Assembly: GCF_040196175.1 (NCBI RefSeq)
Contig: NZ_JBEFNF010000005.1
Location: 124,001 to 188,000, forward strand
DNA: 64,000 nucleotides
From: Halospina sp040196175
GTDB taxonomy: Bacteria; Pseudomonadota; Gammaproteobacteria; Pseudomonadales; Oleiphilaceae
Direction: 5' to 3'
The position numbers and the translations under genes are program-made. Each line of letters starts with the position of its first letter. Positions within the stretch are counted from its first letter, which is position 1. Below, piece after piece: positions 1-9,070 of this stretch. Below the pieces are notes generated by a model that saw nothing but the letters and a program-made list of their open reading frames with translations, did not search any database and was not told where the DNA came from.

Positions 1-552
1 CAACGCGTGGTTGTGCTCGGCGGCGGCGATACCGCCATGGATTGCAATCGCACTGCGATCCGCCAGCAGGCAGCCAGCGTCACCTGCGCCTATCGGCGTG
101 ATGAGGCGAACATGCCGGGCTCCCGTAAGGAGGTCTACAACGCCAAGGAAGAAGGTGTGCAATTCATGTTCAACCGTCAGCCCATTGCCATTATTGGTGA
201 GGATCATGTGGAAGGTGTGAAGGTGGTGCAGACGCAGCTGGGTGACCCGGACGAGAATGGGCGCCGGCGACCGGAGGCTGTGCCGGGCAGCGAGGAAATC
301 ATTCCTGCGGATGCTGTTCTGGTGGCTTTCGGGTTTCGGCCCAGCCCCTCCGAATGGTTCGATCAGTACACGGTGGAAACCGATGATGGCGGTCGGGTGA
401 TGGCACCGGAGACAAGCCAATACCCGTACCAGACATCAAACCCCAAAATCTTTGCCGGCGGCGACATGGTACGTGGCTCGGATCTGGTCGTTACGGCTGT
501 GGCCGAGGGACGCAAAGCCGCCGACGGCATCATGGACTATCTGGACATTTAA
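1..552 (+). CDS. gltD: Glutamate synthase small subunit GltD, 3' part
   Basis: The frame is open from base 1, so the gene begins upstream; the last 183 codons are present. The visible part starts in a nucleotide-binding segment (VVVLGGGDTAMDC, residues 3-15 of the fragment) typical of the NADPH-binding domain of GltD, and ends in the FAD-domain pattern KIFAGGDMVRGSDLVVTAVA near residues 151-170. GltD passes electrons from NADPH through FAD and Fe-S clusters to GltB, which makes glutamate from glutamine and 2-oxoglutarate in the cytoplasm. The TAA stop overlaps the ATG of hemE by one base (TAATG), so the two are probably translationally coupled. A gltBD-hemE order is usual in Pseudomonas relatives. 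Another GltD-like oxidoreductase subunit is possible but less likely. Confidence 0.93.
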   Translation, partial: QRVVVLGGGDTAMDCNRTAIRQQAASVTCAYRRDEANMPGSRKEVYNAKEEGVQFMFNRQPIAIIGEDHVEGVKVVQTQLGDPDENGRRRPEAVPGSEEIIPADAVLVAFGFRPSPSEWFDQYTVETDDGGRVMAPETSQYPYQTSNPKIFAGGDMVRGSDLVVTAVAEGRKAADGIMDYLDI

Positions 553-1607
553 TGAACCCACTCCATAACGACAGGCTTTTACGTGCGATCGCCGGTGAGC
601 CTGTGGATGCAACCCCGGTCTGGATGATGCGTCAGGCCGGGCGTTATCTACCTGAATACCGACGCGTGCGCGAGCAAGCGGGCAGCTTTATGGCCCTGTG
701 CCAGGACGACAGCATGGCCTGTGAGGTGACCCTCCAGCCGCTGGAACGCATGGACCTGGACGCGGCGATTCTGTTTTCAGATATTCTCACCATTCCGGAG
801 GCCATGGACCTGGGGCTTCACTTCGTCACCGGTGAGGGACCGCGCTTCCAGAAGACCGTGACCACCGCCGAAGACGTGGCGGCACTGCCACAGCTGGATG
901 CGGAGCGGGATCTGGGCTATGTAATGAAAGCGGTCGCCACCATCCGGCGTGAGCTTAACGGGCGCGTGCCCCTGATTGGATTTGCCGGCAGTCCATGGAC
1001 ACTGGCCACCTACATGGTGGAAGGCGGCTCCAGTAAAGATTTCCGGGGGATCAAGCGGTTGATGATGGCAAGCCCGGAGGTCCTGCATGGATTGCTGGCT
1101 AAGCTTGCGGATGCGGTGACTGACTACCTTAATGCCCAGATCCGGGCTGGCGCCCAGGTCGTCCAGATCTTTGACACCTGGGGCGGAGCGCTGAGTCCAC
1201 ACGCCTACCAGGCCTTCTCTCTGGATTACATGCAGCGCATCATTGATGGCCTGATCCGGGAACACGATGGTCGTCAGGTTCCGGTCATCATCTTCACCAA
1301 AAATGGCGGTCAGTGGCTCGAAACCATGGCTGGCTGCGGTGCGGATTGCCTGGGGCTGGACTGGACCACTCACATTGGCCAGGCACGCCGTCGCGTGGGT
1401 GACCAAGTGGCGCTTCAGGGTAATTTGGATCCGTCCACGCTGTACGCATCGAATGATGTGATCCGCAGTGAAGTGGCACGGATTCTGGGCGAATACGGTC
1501 CTGGCTCCGGTCATGTTTTCAATCTCGGCCACGGTGTGCATCTCGACGTGGATCCGGATAAGGCGAAAGTCATGGTCGACGCCGTGCACGAGTTCAGCGC
1601 ACGCTGA
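552..1607 (+). CDS. hemE: Uroporphyrinogen decarboxylase
   Basis: HemE removes four carboxyl groups from uroporphyrinogen III to give coproporphyrinogen III, a cytoplasmic step of haem synthesis. The 351-aa length is normal for the family. The N-terminal signature PVWMMRQAGRYLPEYR (about residues 22-37) supplies substrate-contacting arginines. The second signature GFAGSPWTLATYMVEG (about 143-158) and the C-terminal NLGHGVHLDVDPDKAK region are also present. The start codon overlaps the gltD stop. RadA follows after 19 bases on the same strand, so gltD-hemE-radA may share a transcript. Confidence 0.97.
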   Translation: MNPLHNDRLLRAIAGEPVDATPVWMMRQAGRYLPEYRRVREQAGSFMALCQDDSMACEVTLQPLERMDLDAAILFSDILTIPEAMDLGLHFVTGEGPRFQKTVTTAEDVAALPQLDAERDLGYVMKAVATIRRELNGRVPLIGFAGSPWTLATYMVEGGSSKDFRGIKRLMMASPEVLHGLLAKLADAVTDYLNAQIRAGAQVVQIFDTWGGALSPHAYQAFSLDYMQRIIDGLIREHDGRQVPVIIFTKNGGQWLETMAGCGADCLGLDWTTHIGQARRRVGDQVALQGNLDPSTLYASNDVIRSEVARILGEYGPGSGHVFNLGHGVHLDVDPDKAKVMVDAVHEFSAR

Positions 1608-1626
1608 ATGCCACGGGGCAGCAGGG

Positions 1627-3024
1627 ATGAGTAAACAACGCAGCAAGGCCCGCACTGCCTACGTCTGTGGCGACTGCGGCGCCGAATACAGTAAGTGGCA
1701 GGGCCAGTGCGGTGCCTGCGGCGCCTGGAATACCCTATCGGAAGTGCGTCTGGGTGGCGGCACGGCCGGTGAGGCTCGGGAAAGCCGCTTTGCCGGTTAT
1801 GCCGGCCAGCGTGCATCAATCCAGTCCCTGGACGACATCGATCTCACCGAAGAGCCCCGCATCCCCACCGGCATCGCCGAGTTTGATCGCGTGCTCGGTG
1901 GCGGCCTCGTGTCCGGCTCCGCTGTCCTGCTCGGAGGTCATCCCGGGGCCGGTAAGAGCACGCTCCTGCTGCAGGTCCTGTGTGAGCTGGCGCGTTCCCA
2001 GTCCGTGTTCTATGTGACTGGGGAGGAATCCCTGCAGCAGGTGGCTTTGCGCGCTAAACGCCTGGAACTGACGGCGAGCGGCGTACGCATGCTTTCGGAA
2101 ACCGGTGTGGAACGCATGCTGGAGGTGGCCAGTGAGGAAAAACCGGCGATCATGGTGGTCGACAGTATCCAGGTCATGCATGTGGCGGACGTGGAGTCTG
2201 CACCCGGTTCCGTCTCCCAGGTGCGAGAGAGCGCCGCTACGCTTACCCGTTTTGCCAAGCAGAGCGGGGTGGTGCTGTTCCTGGTGGGCCATGTAACCAA
2301 GGACGGTGGGTTGGCGGGCCCGAAGGTGCTGGAGCACATGATCGACGCCTCGCTAATGCTCGAGGGCGACAGTGACAGCCGTTACCGTACGCTGCGCGGC
2401 ATCAAGAACCGTTTTGGCGCCGTGAATGAGCTGGGCGTTTTCGCTATGTTGGAGCAGGGTCTACGCGAGGTCCGAAACCCAAGCGCCATCTTCCTCAATC
2501 GGGGCTCGGAGGCGGCGCCGGGGAGCGTGGTGATGGTGGTCTGGGAAGGTACCCGCCCGCTTCTGGTTGAAATCCAGGCGCTGGTGGATGACAGTCAGGG
2601 GGGCTACCCGCGCCGGGTCGCGGTCGGGTTGGACCAGAACCGGCTGGCAATGCTGCTTGCAGTCCTGCACCGCCATGGTGGCCTGCATTGTGGTGATCAG
2701 GATGTCTTCGTCAACGTGGTCGGAGGAGTGAAAGTAGTGGAAACCACTGCCGACCTGGCGCTTCTTTCCGCTATTATCTCATCTTTCCGTGACCGGGCTC
2801 TGCCCAGAGAGCTGGTTATCTTCGGCGAAGTTGGTCTCTCCGGCGAGATCCGCCCTGTGCCCAGCGGTCAGGAGCGCATCCAGGAGGCGGCCAAGCACGG
2901 CTTCGGCAAGGCCCTGGTGCCTTCCGCTAACGTGCCCAAACGCCCGCCGGAGGGGATGGAAGTGACCGGGGTAAACCGGCTTTCTGAGGCTCTCGACGCG
3001 CTGGATGGCTTCTTTCCCCACTGA
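1627..3024 (+). CDS. radA: DNA repair protein RadA (Sms)
   Basis: RadA is a RecA-like ATPase that processes recombination intermediates and drives branch migration. The 465-aa protein begins with a four-cysteine zinc finger (YVCGDCGAEYSKWQGQCGAC, about residues 12-31). A Walker A motif, GGHPGAGKSTLLLQV, lies near residues 100-114, and the family-specific KNRFG motif sits in IKNRFGAVNELGVF near residue 258. A Lon-protease-like C-terminal domain follows. The ATG at 1627 was chosen because it places the zinc finger at the N-terminus as in known RadA; the frame is open further upstream into hemE. Confidence 0.97.
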   Translation: MSKQRSKARTAYVCGDCGAEYSKWQGQCGACGAWNTLSEVRLGGGTAGEARESRFAGYAGQRASIQSLDDIDLTEEPRIPTGIAEFDRVLGGGLVSGSAVLLGGHPGAGKSTLLLQVLCELARSQSVFYVTGEESLQQVALRAKRLELTASGVRMLSETGVERMLEVASEEKPAIMVVDSIQVMHVADVESAPGSVSQVRESAATLTRFAKQSGVVLFLVGHVTKDGGLAGPKVLEHMIDASLMLEGDSDSRYRTLRGIKNRFGAVNELGVFAMLEQGLREVRNPSAIFLNRGSEAAPGSVVMVVWEGTRPLLVEIQALVDDSQGGYPRRVAVGLDQNRLAMLLAVLHRHGGLHCGDQDVFVNVVGGVKVVETTADLALLSAIISSFRDRALPRELVIFGEVGLSGEIRPVPSGQERIQEAAKHGFGKALVPSANVPKRPPEGMEVTGVNRLSEALDALDGFFPH

Positions 3025-3057
3025 CGCGGCGGTCACCAAGCGCTATGGTTACAGGGT

Positions 3058-4782
3058 ATGGTGCATTGCAGTGACGCCAGAGCCGTCCTCTCGGGAATGC
3101 TTGCCGTTCTGGGCGGTATTGTGTTCAGCGCCGGGGTCTGGGCCCAGAGCGGGGTTGATGGCTGTGTGGTCAGCGAAGTCCAGCCTGAAGCCATAGACCT
3201 CGACAGGCCACGGGATCAGCTGGCCCGCCAGAGTGATCTGGCCATTCCCGACGGTGCCCGGATCGGTCGCATCCGCATCCTGCGCCGCCCCATCTTCGAT
3301 ACCAGCGACTCGGAACAGGATCATTTTCTGTACCAGACGCTGAACGCGCTCAATACGCCTACCTGGAAGTCCGCACTCCGCGCCCAGCTGGTCTTTGACC
3401 AGGGGGACGTCTATGAGCCGGGCATGATCGCTGAATCCGAACGGATCCTGCGTCAACGCGAGTATCTGACCGCTGCCTGGGTGGGGGTTACCCGTGTCTG
3501 TGGTGATGAGTTGGTGGTGAGCGTTCTGGCGCGGGATACCTGGACGTTGCTGCCCAGCTTCGGTGCCACCCGTTCCGGGGGTGAGAGCACCACCAATGCC
3601 GGTATCTCCGACCCGAACTTTCTGGGCACTGGTAAGAGCCTGGGTGTTTCCTATACCAGTGGTCCGGACCGCACTGAAACCAGCGTGGATTTTAATGATC
3701 CCAATGTCCTGGGGTCCCACTGGCAGACTGGTTTTTCCTATGACGAGCGCAGCGATGGCCGCGCTCGCAGCGTCTATCTTCAGCGTCCTTTCTACAGTGA
3801 GCGGGCGGGCTGGCGCGCCGGTATCCGGGGCCTGGATGACGTGCGCGAGGAATCCCGATTGGTGGGCGCTGAGGCCATTGCCGACTACCGCCGCAGCCGT
3901 GATTACGCCAGCATCGACTGGGGCTGGCGGCTGGCTCAGCGCGATGACCGCCAACTGCGGCTGCTCGGGGGTTACCGCTATGAGGCCTTTGGCTTTGAAC
4001 GCCTATCTGATGAACCAGCCCTGGATGTGCTTCCGAAAGAGCGCACCCTTAGCTACCCTTGGGTCGGTTTTGATCTGCGCGAAAACCGGTTCCGGGAAAT
4101 GGTGAACCTGACCCGGCTGCAGCGGGTGGAGGACGTTCGGGATGGGTTTGTGTGGCGCACTGAACTGGGCTACTCGTGGCCTGAACTGGGAGCTACCGAA
4201 GACCGGGTGGTTCTGAACACGGCGTTCCGCGATGCGCTGCTGGCAACTGACACCAACTACGCTCGCTACGAAATCAGCCAGAGTGGTAGCTACCGTCTGG
4301 ACGAGAGCCGCTTCGAGAACCTGCAGGGGACGTTCAGCCTGGACTACTTCTACGGCGGCTCGGTACGCTGGACTAGCTGGTACACCAACCTGTCAATCAC
4401 GGCGGCTCGTCATCTCACCGCGGACCAGCAGTTGCTTATCGGAGGCGAAAATGGTCTGAGGGGCTATCCCAGTGAGTACCAGCAGGGTAACCGGCGTGCG
4501 CTCTGGACCCTGGAGCGCCGCTATTTCCCGGATTGGCATCCCTTCAGGCTGTTCCGTGCGGGCGGGGTTGTGTTCACAGACATAGGGCGGGCCTGGTTTG
4601 ATGACGGACGCTACAGTGGTCCGGACGAGGGGGTTCTCAAAGATGTGGGGTTCGGGATCCGGCTGGCCTCCAGCCGGATCGAGGTGCAGCGTATGCTGCA
4701 TCTGGACTTCGCTTTCCCACTCGACGGGGATGACAGCATCGACCAGATGCAGGTGCTGTTAAGGGGGCGTACCCGGTTCTAG
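3058..4782 (+). CDS. BamA/TamA-type outer-membrane beta-barrel protein
   Basis: This 574-aa protein has an N-terminal hydrophobic signal (MLAVLGGIVFSAGVWAQ, from residue 14). A POTRA-like stretch follows at about residues 60-165, then a long beta-strand-rich region ending in phenylalanine (RGRTRF), as outer-membrane barrels do. Near residue 463 the segment GGENGLRGYPSEY resembles the conserved loop-6 VRGF/Y motif of Omp85 proteins. With a single POTRA-like domain it is smaller than BamA (about 800 aa). The role could be outer-membrane insertion or secretion; the substrate is unknown. The gene follows radA by 33 bases and overlaps the convergent hydrolase gene by 4 bases. ATG 3097 is an alternative start. 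Confidence 0.8.
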   Translation: MVHCSDARAVLSGMLAVLGGIVFSAGVWAQSGVDGCVVSEVQPEAIDLDRPRDQLARQSDLAIPDGARIGRIRILRRPIFDTSDSEQDHFLYQTLNALNTPTWKSALRAQLVFDQGDVYEPGMIAESERILRQREYLTAAWVGVTRVCGDELVVSVLARDTWTLLPSFGATRSGGESTTNAGISDPNFLGTGKSLGVSYTSGPDRTETSVDFNDPNVLGSHWQTGFSYDERSDGRARSVYLQRPFYSERAGWRAGIRGLDDVREESRLVGAEAIADYRRSRDYASIDWGWRLAQRDDRQLRLLGGYRYEAFGFERLSDEPALDVLPKERTLSYPWVGFDLRENRFREMVNLTRLQRVEDVRDGFVWRTELGYSWPELGATEDRVVLNTAFRDALLATDTNYARYEISQSGSYRLDESRFENLQGTFSLDYFYGGSVRWTSWYTNLSITAARHLTADQQLLIGGENGLRGYPSEYQQGNRRALWTLERRYFPDWHPFRLFRAGGVVFTDIGRAWFDDGRYSGPDEGVLKDVGFGIRLASSRIEVQRMLHLDFAFPLDGDDSIDQMQVLLRGRTRF

Positions 4783-5747
4783 TTTGCTTCGGCCTGCTGC
4801 ACAGGGGGCTCGGATGCCTTGCTGATTAGCGCCCGCATCAGTTCAGCGGTTTTCGCTGGCGCCTCAATCATGGGCAGATGGGCGATGCCGTCGATGATTT
4901 CAAGGCGGCTGTCAGCAATCGCCTTGGCCACCAACGGCGCATTGGCGGCGTCGATGATGCGGTCGTCCGAGCCCCAGAGAACCAGTGTCGGCGCCTGGAT
5001 GCGGGTCAGGGTGCTGCGGAAATCCTGCTCGCGACCGGCCTCCATGTCCCTAAAAATCTTCCGGTTGATGTCGCGGTTGTCGTAGGCTTCGCGCGCCATG
5101 ACAGAGCTGATCGGCCAGGGAACGAACGGTGGTTCATTCATGGCGAAGGCCACCAGATCATCGTAGTCCGAAGGATCATCCAGAATCAGCGGATTCTTGC
5201 CCCTTGCCAGCTGTTTGTCCAGCTTAGAGGGATGTGCATGGATGCCAGCGCTGTTCAGGAGTGTGAGGCTGGTGACTCGTCCCGGGTATTCGGCCGCGGC
5301 CACTGCGACAATAGCGCCGCCCATGGAATTGCCGGCCAGGTGAGCGTTGTCGATTCCGAGACGCGCCATCAGCTGCATTACGCGCTGCGCCTGGTCGCGA
5401 ATGCGATAGGAAAGATCGGGTTTCTGGACGCTGTCGCCATGGCCGGGAAGATCCGGCGCGACCAAGTTGTACTCACCTTCAAGTTCCTGGCCCAGCTTGA
5501 GCCAGTTTTCTTTATTGGCGCCAAAGCCGTGAACCAGCACCAGGGTCGGCCGATCCCGGGCCAGCTCGGGTGTGCGCAGGATCTGGATCTGACCGTAATC
5601 AAAGTCCAGAGTCTGTGGTTCCAGGCCGGCGGCACTGGTTTCGTAGCTGATGGCGGCATCGTGGATGGATTGCTGGACGCCAGCGCAGCCGCCCAGGAAC
5701 AGCAGCGTCAGAAGCAGGGCCAGTATCTGAAGCGTACGTATTGCCAT
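4779..5747 (-). CDS. Alpha/beta-hydrolase lipoprotein
   Basis: The 322-aa product starts with a lipoprotein signal ending in the lipobox LFLGGC (Cys21), so it should be lipid-anchored in the envelope. An alpha/beta-hydrolase fold follows: LVHGFGANKENW (residues 71-82, oxyanion region), the nucleophile elbow GNSMGG with Ser141, a late acid in LWGSDDRII, and the catalytic His in IAHLPMIEAPAKT. The family includes esterases, lipases and C-C hydrolases; the substrate cannot be read from sequence. The gene converges on the upstream barrel gene with a 4-base overlap and diverges from the saccharopine-dehydrogenase-like gene. Confidence 0.88.
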   Translation of the reverse strand: MAIRTLQILALLLTLLFLGGCAGVQQSIHDAAISYETSAAGLEPQTLDFDYGQIQILRTPELARDRPTLVLVHGFGANKENWLKLGQELEGEYNLVAPDLPGHGDSVQKPDLSYRIRDQAQRVMQLMARLGIDNAHLAGNSMGGAIVAVAAAEYPGRVTSLTLLNSAGIHAHPSKLDKQLARGKNPLILDDPSDYDDLVAFAMNEPPFVPWPISSVMAREAYDNRDINRKIFRDMEAGREQDFRSTLTRIQAPTLVLWGSDDRIIDAANAPLVAKAIADSRLEIIDGIAHLPMIEAPAKTAELMRALISKASEPPVQQAEAN

Positions 5748-5874
5748 CTGAAACTCCCATTCCCCGAGAAAGGGTACACAATAGCCGCTCGCCCAGCTGT
5801 CATCCAGCGTTTTGCGTGCGTATCATCACGGTAGTTGCCATCAAAGGCTTTTCACGCAACCGCACAAGGACATC

Positions 5875-7113
5875 ATGATGAATCAGAACGGATACGACGT
5901 CGTTGTCTTCGGCGCCACAAGTTTCGTGGGGCGCCTCCTGTCCGAGTACCTGCTGCACACTTTTGGTGTCGGCGAGGATCTGACCTGGGCCATTGCGGGG
6001 CGGTCGGAGCAGAAGCTGGAGTCACTGCGCTCAGAACTGGGGTCCATGGCCGCGGATCTGCCTGTGATCGTGGCGGATGCCTCTGATGAGGGCGAACTGA
6101 GGGCTATGTGCGACGGCGCGCGCGTAGTGATCTCCACCGTCGGCCCCTACGCCATCCACGGTGAGCCCCTGGTCCGGGTTTGCGCCGAGAGCGGTACGGA
6201 TTACTGCGATCTGACCGGTGAGGTGCAGTGGCTGCGCCAGATGATCCACAAGTATGAGGCCACGGCCCAGGACTCAGGAGCGCGCATTGTCAACTGCTGT
6301 GGTTTTGATTCCATTCCGTCCGATATGGGCGTCTGGTTCATGCAGGAACAGGCGCAGGCACGCTATGGCAAGCCGCTGACTCGCGTCAGCATGCGAGTGA
6401 AGGCGGCCAAGGGAGAACTGTCCGGTGGCACTGTGGCCAGCCTTCTCAATGTGGTGAAGGAAGCCTCCTCCAATCCGGAGCTGCGCCGGGAGCTGGCCAA
6501 TCCCTACTCCATCTGCCCGCCTAATCACGGCTTCACCGCACGACAGCATACCGTGAAAAAGGCGGAATACGATCAGGACTTCCGGGCCTGGACCGCGCCG
6601 TTTGTGATGGCAGCTATCAATACCCGCGTAGTGCATCGTTCCAATGCGCTTTCCAGCAAGTCCTATGGCAGTGATTTCCGTTATGACGAGGGCGTGATGA
6701 TGGGCCAGGGTCTGAAAGGGCGTGTCACCGGCTGGGGCATGACCGGCGCCATGGCCGGTTTCATGCTGGGGGCTTCGATGGCACCGACCCGGTGGCTACT
6801 GGAGCGGTTCGTGGTGCCCAAGCCCGGCCAGGGCCCGTCCCGTGATTCCCGCGAGAAAGGCTTTTTCGATCTGCGCTTCTTTGGTGAGACCGAGGACGGT
6901 GAGACGCTGCGTGGCAAGGTAACGGGCGACCGCGATCCCGGTTACGGGGCTACCTCGAAAATGCTCGGTCAGGCAGGTGTGTGTCTGGCGCGTGACGTTG
7001 ACCGGGAGCAGGTGGGCGGTGGCTTCTGGACGCCGGCTACGGCCCTGAACGGGCAGCTTCTGGAACGCCTTCAGAACGCTTCCGGCATGACGTTCCAGTT
7101 GCTTGAGAACTAG
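5875..7113 (+). CDS. Saccharopine dehydrogenase-like / trans-acting enoyl reductase family protein
   Basis: This 412-aa protein opens with a Rossmann nucleotide-binding motif, DVVVFGATSFVGRLLSEYL (about residues 7-25). It continues with VISTVGPYAIHGEPLVRVCAESGTDYCDLTGE-type sequence (written here in part), characteristic of the saccharopine dehydrogenase-like family that includes the mycobacterial trans-acting enoyl reductase. A later segment (about residues 290-310) is hydrophobic. It probably uses NAD(P)H to reduce a lipid or acyl intermediate; a real saccharopine dehydrogenase role is unlikely. The ATG at 5875 is preceded by an AAGGA-type ribosome site at 5866-5870, which is why the upstream in-frame start at 5812 was not chosen. 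Confidence 0.83.
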   Translation: MMNQNGYDVVVFGATSFVGRLLSEYLLHTFGVGEDLTWAIAGRSEQKLESLRSELGSMAADLPVIVADASDEGELRAMCDGARVVISTVGPYAIHGEPLVRVCAESGTDYCDLTGEVQWLRQMIHKYEATAQDSGARIVNCCGFDSIPSDMGVWFMQEQAQARYGKPLTRVSMRVKAAKGELSGGTVASLLNVVKEASSNPELRRELANPYSICPPNHGFTARQHTVKKAEYDQDFRAWTAPFVMAAINTRVVHRSNALSSKSYGSDFRYDEGVMMGQGLKGRVTGWGMTGAMAGFMLGASMAPTRWLLERFVVPKPGQGPSRDSREKGFFDLRFFGETEDGETLRGKVTGDRDPGYGATSKMLGQAGVCLARDVDREQVGGGFWTPATALNGQLLERLQNASGMTFQLLEN

Positions 7114-9005
7114 CTTTCCACTTGCCTGAGCAGCTGTCCGAGTAACCCCTCCGCTGCCTCGATGGGTGCCCGCCATTCCTCATAGTTGTGGACCATGGCG
7201 GGGGCATGGGGAATGGGTGGGGCCTCGTCCGGCTCGTCATCGCTGGCTGAGTCTGAGATGAACTGGAGACGGTCCGGGTTGGCACCGTAGTGTTCCACCA
7301 GGAAATCCCTGACGTTGTCAGCGAGTGGCATCCGATAGATCTTGGCCAACCTCAGAGCGATCAGTTCCGAGGCTGGCCCCAGGTTATCCGAAAGCTCCTT
7401 GACAACGGCTGCGCCCAGCCCGGCTTTAGCATCAGCGCTGAACCCCATTTCCAGTCCTTCCAGATAAGCGCCCCGGCTGCTCTCCAGAGCGCGCTGGACA
7501 CTGGGGTTATCCAGATCGATGAGCGGTCGCAGGATCAGTAGCACCCGTATCGCCAGGTGCTTGGCATGCTGGACGGACATCGGAGAGTCATGCCGGAGTA
7601 CCCCCATGTTACCCGGCTCAATGCCATGGTCGTTCAGGTAGCGTACGAACTGGCTCGCAAACTCAAGTTTCTGTTCATCATTGAGCGCTGTGGTGCTTTC
7701 CCGGATGCGCAGTCCCGCGCCGGGCTGGGCCAGAAGCTCGTTTTCGAACAGACGCTCGCGCAGCAGTGTCCAGCGCTCGAGAGCGCGGACGTAACGCACG
7801 TAACGGTCCTGAAGGCGCGCCACAGCCTGACGGGTGAGCTTGGCGTAACGCAGAGCCATGCGCAGGTTGCGCACGGCACGGCGGTTGTTCTGGAGTTCAT
7901 TCTGGCCGGACCAACGCAGCCGGCCCACCAGGCGTGTGAGTGCGTTACTTGTTTCCTGAAGCAGGGTATCAGTGTCGGCATCCAGAACGCTGTTATCCAG
8001 CGGGGTCAGCCCGGTCTCAATCAGGAAGTAGGCCAGCTCTCGCAGATAGAGCACGGCGGAGGCTTTTACCTGCCGGTAGGCGTTATGCCAGCGTTCCAGT
8101 TCGTCCAGCGCGCGCGCGAGTTGCCAGTCGCCCTCGTAGTCAATGGTCAGCCGGGTGATCTCACGGCCGCTGAGCAGTTCAAAGGCTAGGCCCAGTAGAT
8201 CCTCCACATCCTCCAGCGTCATCAGCGATAGATCCTCCTGGTGCGCGGCGGAATAGATCTGGCTGATGAAATGATCCCCACGGGCGACGCCCTCGTCCTG
8301 GTTGGGGGCAATCCCCTGGAGACGCTCGCGCAGCAGGTCGGCGATTTCCCCGGAATAGCCCTGGAGCTGGGTCAGCCCGGCTTCGATGTGTTCCTCATAG
8401 CGGCGGTTGAGATCCCGGATACGGCTGAACATGCCCGCCCGTCGGAACACCTCGATTTCCTCGGCCAGGGTGGCGAGGGTGTTGTCATTGGTCAGGTCGT
8501 AGACGGCGACCGAGATGGTGTTCGAGCCCAGGTCGTGTTTACGCAGCAGAATGGAAGCGGCATCACGCTGGCGTTCGGGCTTGGTCAGTGTCCCCAGGTG
8601 AAGGTCCCTGGTTGTGAAAATGAGATCAGGGATCATGTCCAGGGTACGCGTGATATTGGTGCGTGCTTTGTCCTGTTTCCGGCCGCGGATGGTGGTCGCC
8701 ATGATGCGGGCGACCACGCCGATGATCGCGGCGATGATCACGTAGATGGCGAAGAACAGGTAGGTCTGGAATTTGACAGGCTCGCCGTAACCCATCAGCG
8801 AGCCGCCCTGAAGTGCCAGGAAGGTGACCGGACCCGCAGTCCAAAGCAGCTGGGCCAGTGTCAGCGCCCAGGGAACCTCACGGGTGCTGGAAACCAGATC
8901 CTCAATGCGGGTACGCCCGACCCGTTCCAGGTTGATGGTGTTACCTTCATCCTCGGCCTCGCGGTTATTGCGGTCGAGGCCCTGGCGATTGAGAAGCTGG
9001 AACAA
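7110..9005 (-). CDS. Membrane protein of unknown function
   Basis: I do not recognise a family. The 631-aa protein has two predicted membrane helices near the N-terminus (about residues 47-68 and 82-107). These are followed by a long hydrophilic, largely alpha-helical cytoplasmic region rich in Arg, Leu and Glu, and an acidic, proline-containing tail (SDDEPDEAPPIPHAP, about 592-606). The only upstream start in frame is TTG at 9005 with no clear ribosome site, so the start is uncertain. It lies 65 bases downstream of the PH-domain pair on the same strand and is probably co-transcribed, suggesting a shared envelope role. Its 3' end overlaps the convergent gene by 4 bases. Confidence 0.7.
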   Translation of the reverse strand: MFQLLNRQGLDRNNREAEDEGNTINLERVGRTRIEDLVSSTREVPWALTLAQLLWTAGPVTFLALQGGSLMGYGEPVKFQTYLFFAIYVIIAAIIGVVARIMATTIRGRKQDKARTNITRTLDMIPDLIFTTRDLHLGTLTKPERQRDAASILLRKHDLGSNTISVAVYDLTNDNTLATLAEEIEVFRRAGMFSRIRDLNRRYEEHIEAGLTQLQGYSGEIADLLRERLQGIAPNQDEGVARGDHFISQIYSAAHQEDLSLMTLEDVEDLLGLAFELLSGREITRLTIDYEGDWQLARALDELERWHNAYRQVKASAVLYLRELAYFLIETGLTPLDNSVLDADTDTLLQETSNALTRLVGRLRWSGQNELQNNRRAVRNLRMALRYAKLTRQAVARLQDRYVRYVRALERWTLLRERLFENELLAQPGAGLRIRESTTALNDEQKLEFASQFVRYLNDHGIEPGNMGVLRHDSPMSVQHAKHLAIRVLLILRPLIDLDNPSVQRALESSRGAYLEGLEMGFSADAKAGLGAAVVKELSDNLGPASELIALRLAKIYRMPLADNVRDFLVEHYGANPDRLQFISDSASDDEPDEAPPIPHAPAMVHNYEEWRAPIEAAEGLLGQLLRQVES

Positions 9006-9070
9006 GGTGACTGTCCGGTGGTTGCGGGTACTTTCTCGATGATTCTATCACCTACAGGGTAGACGAGGGA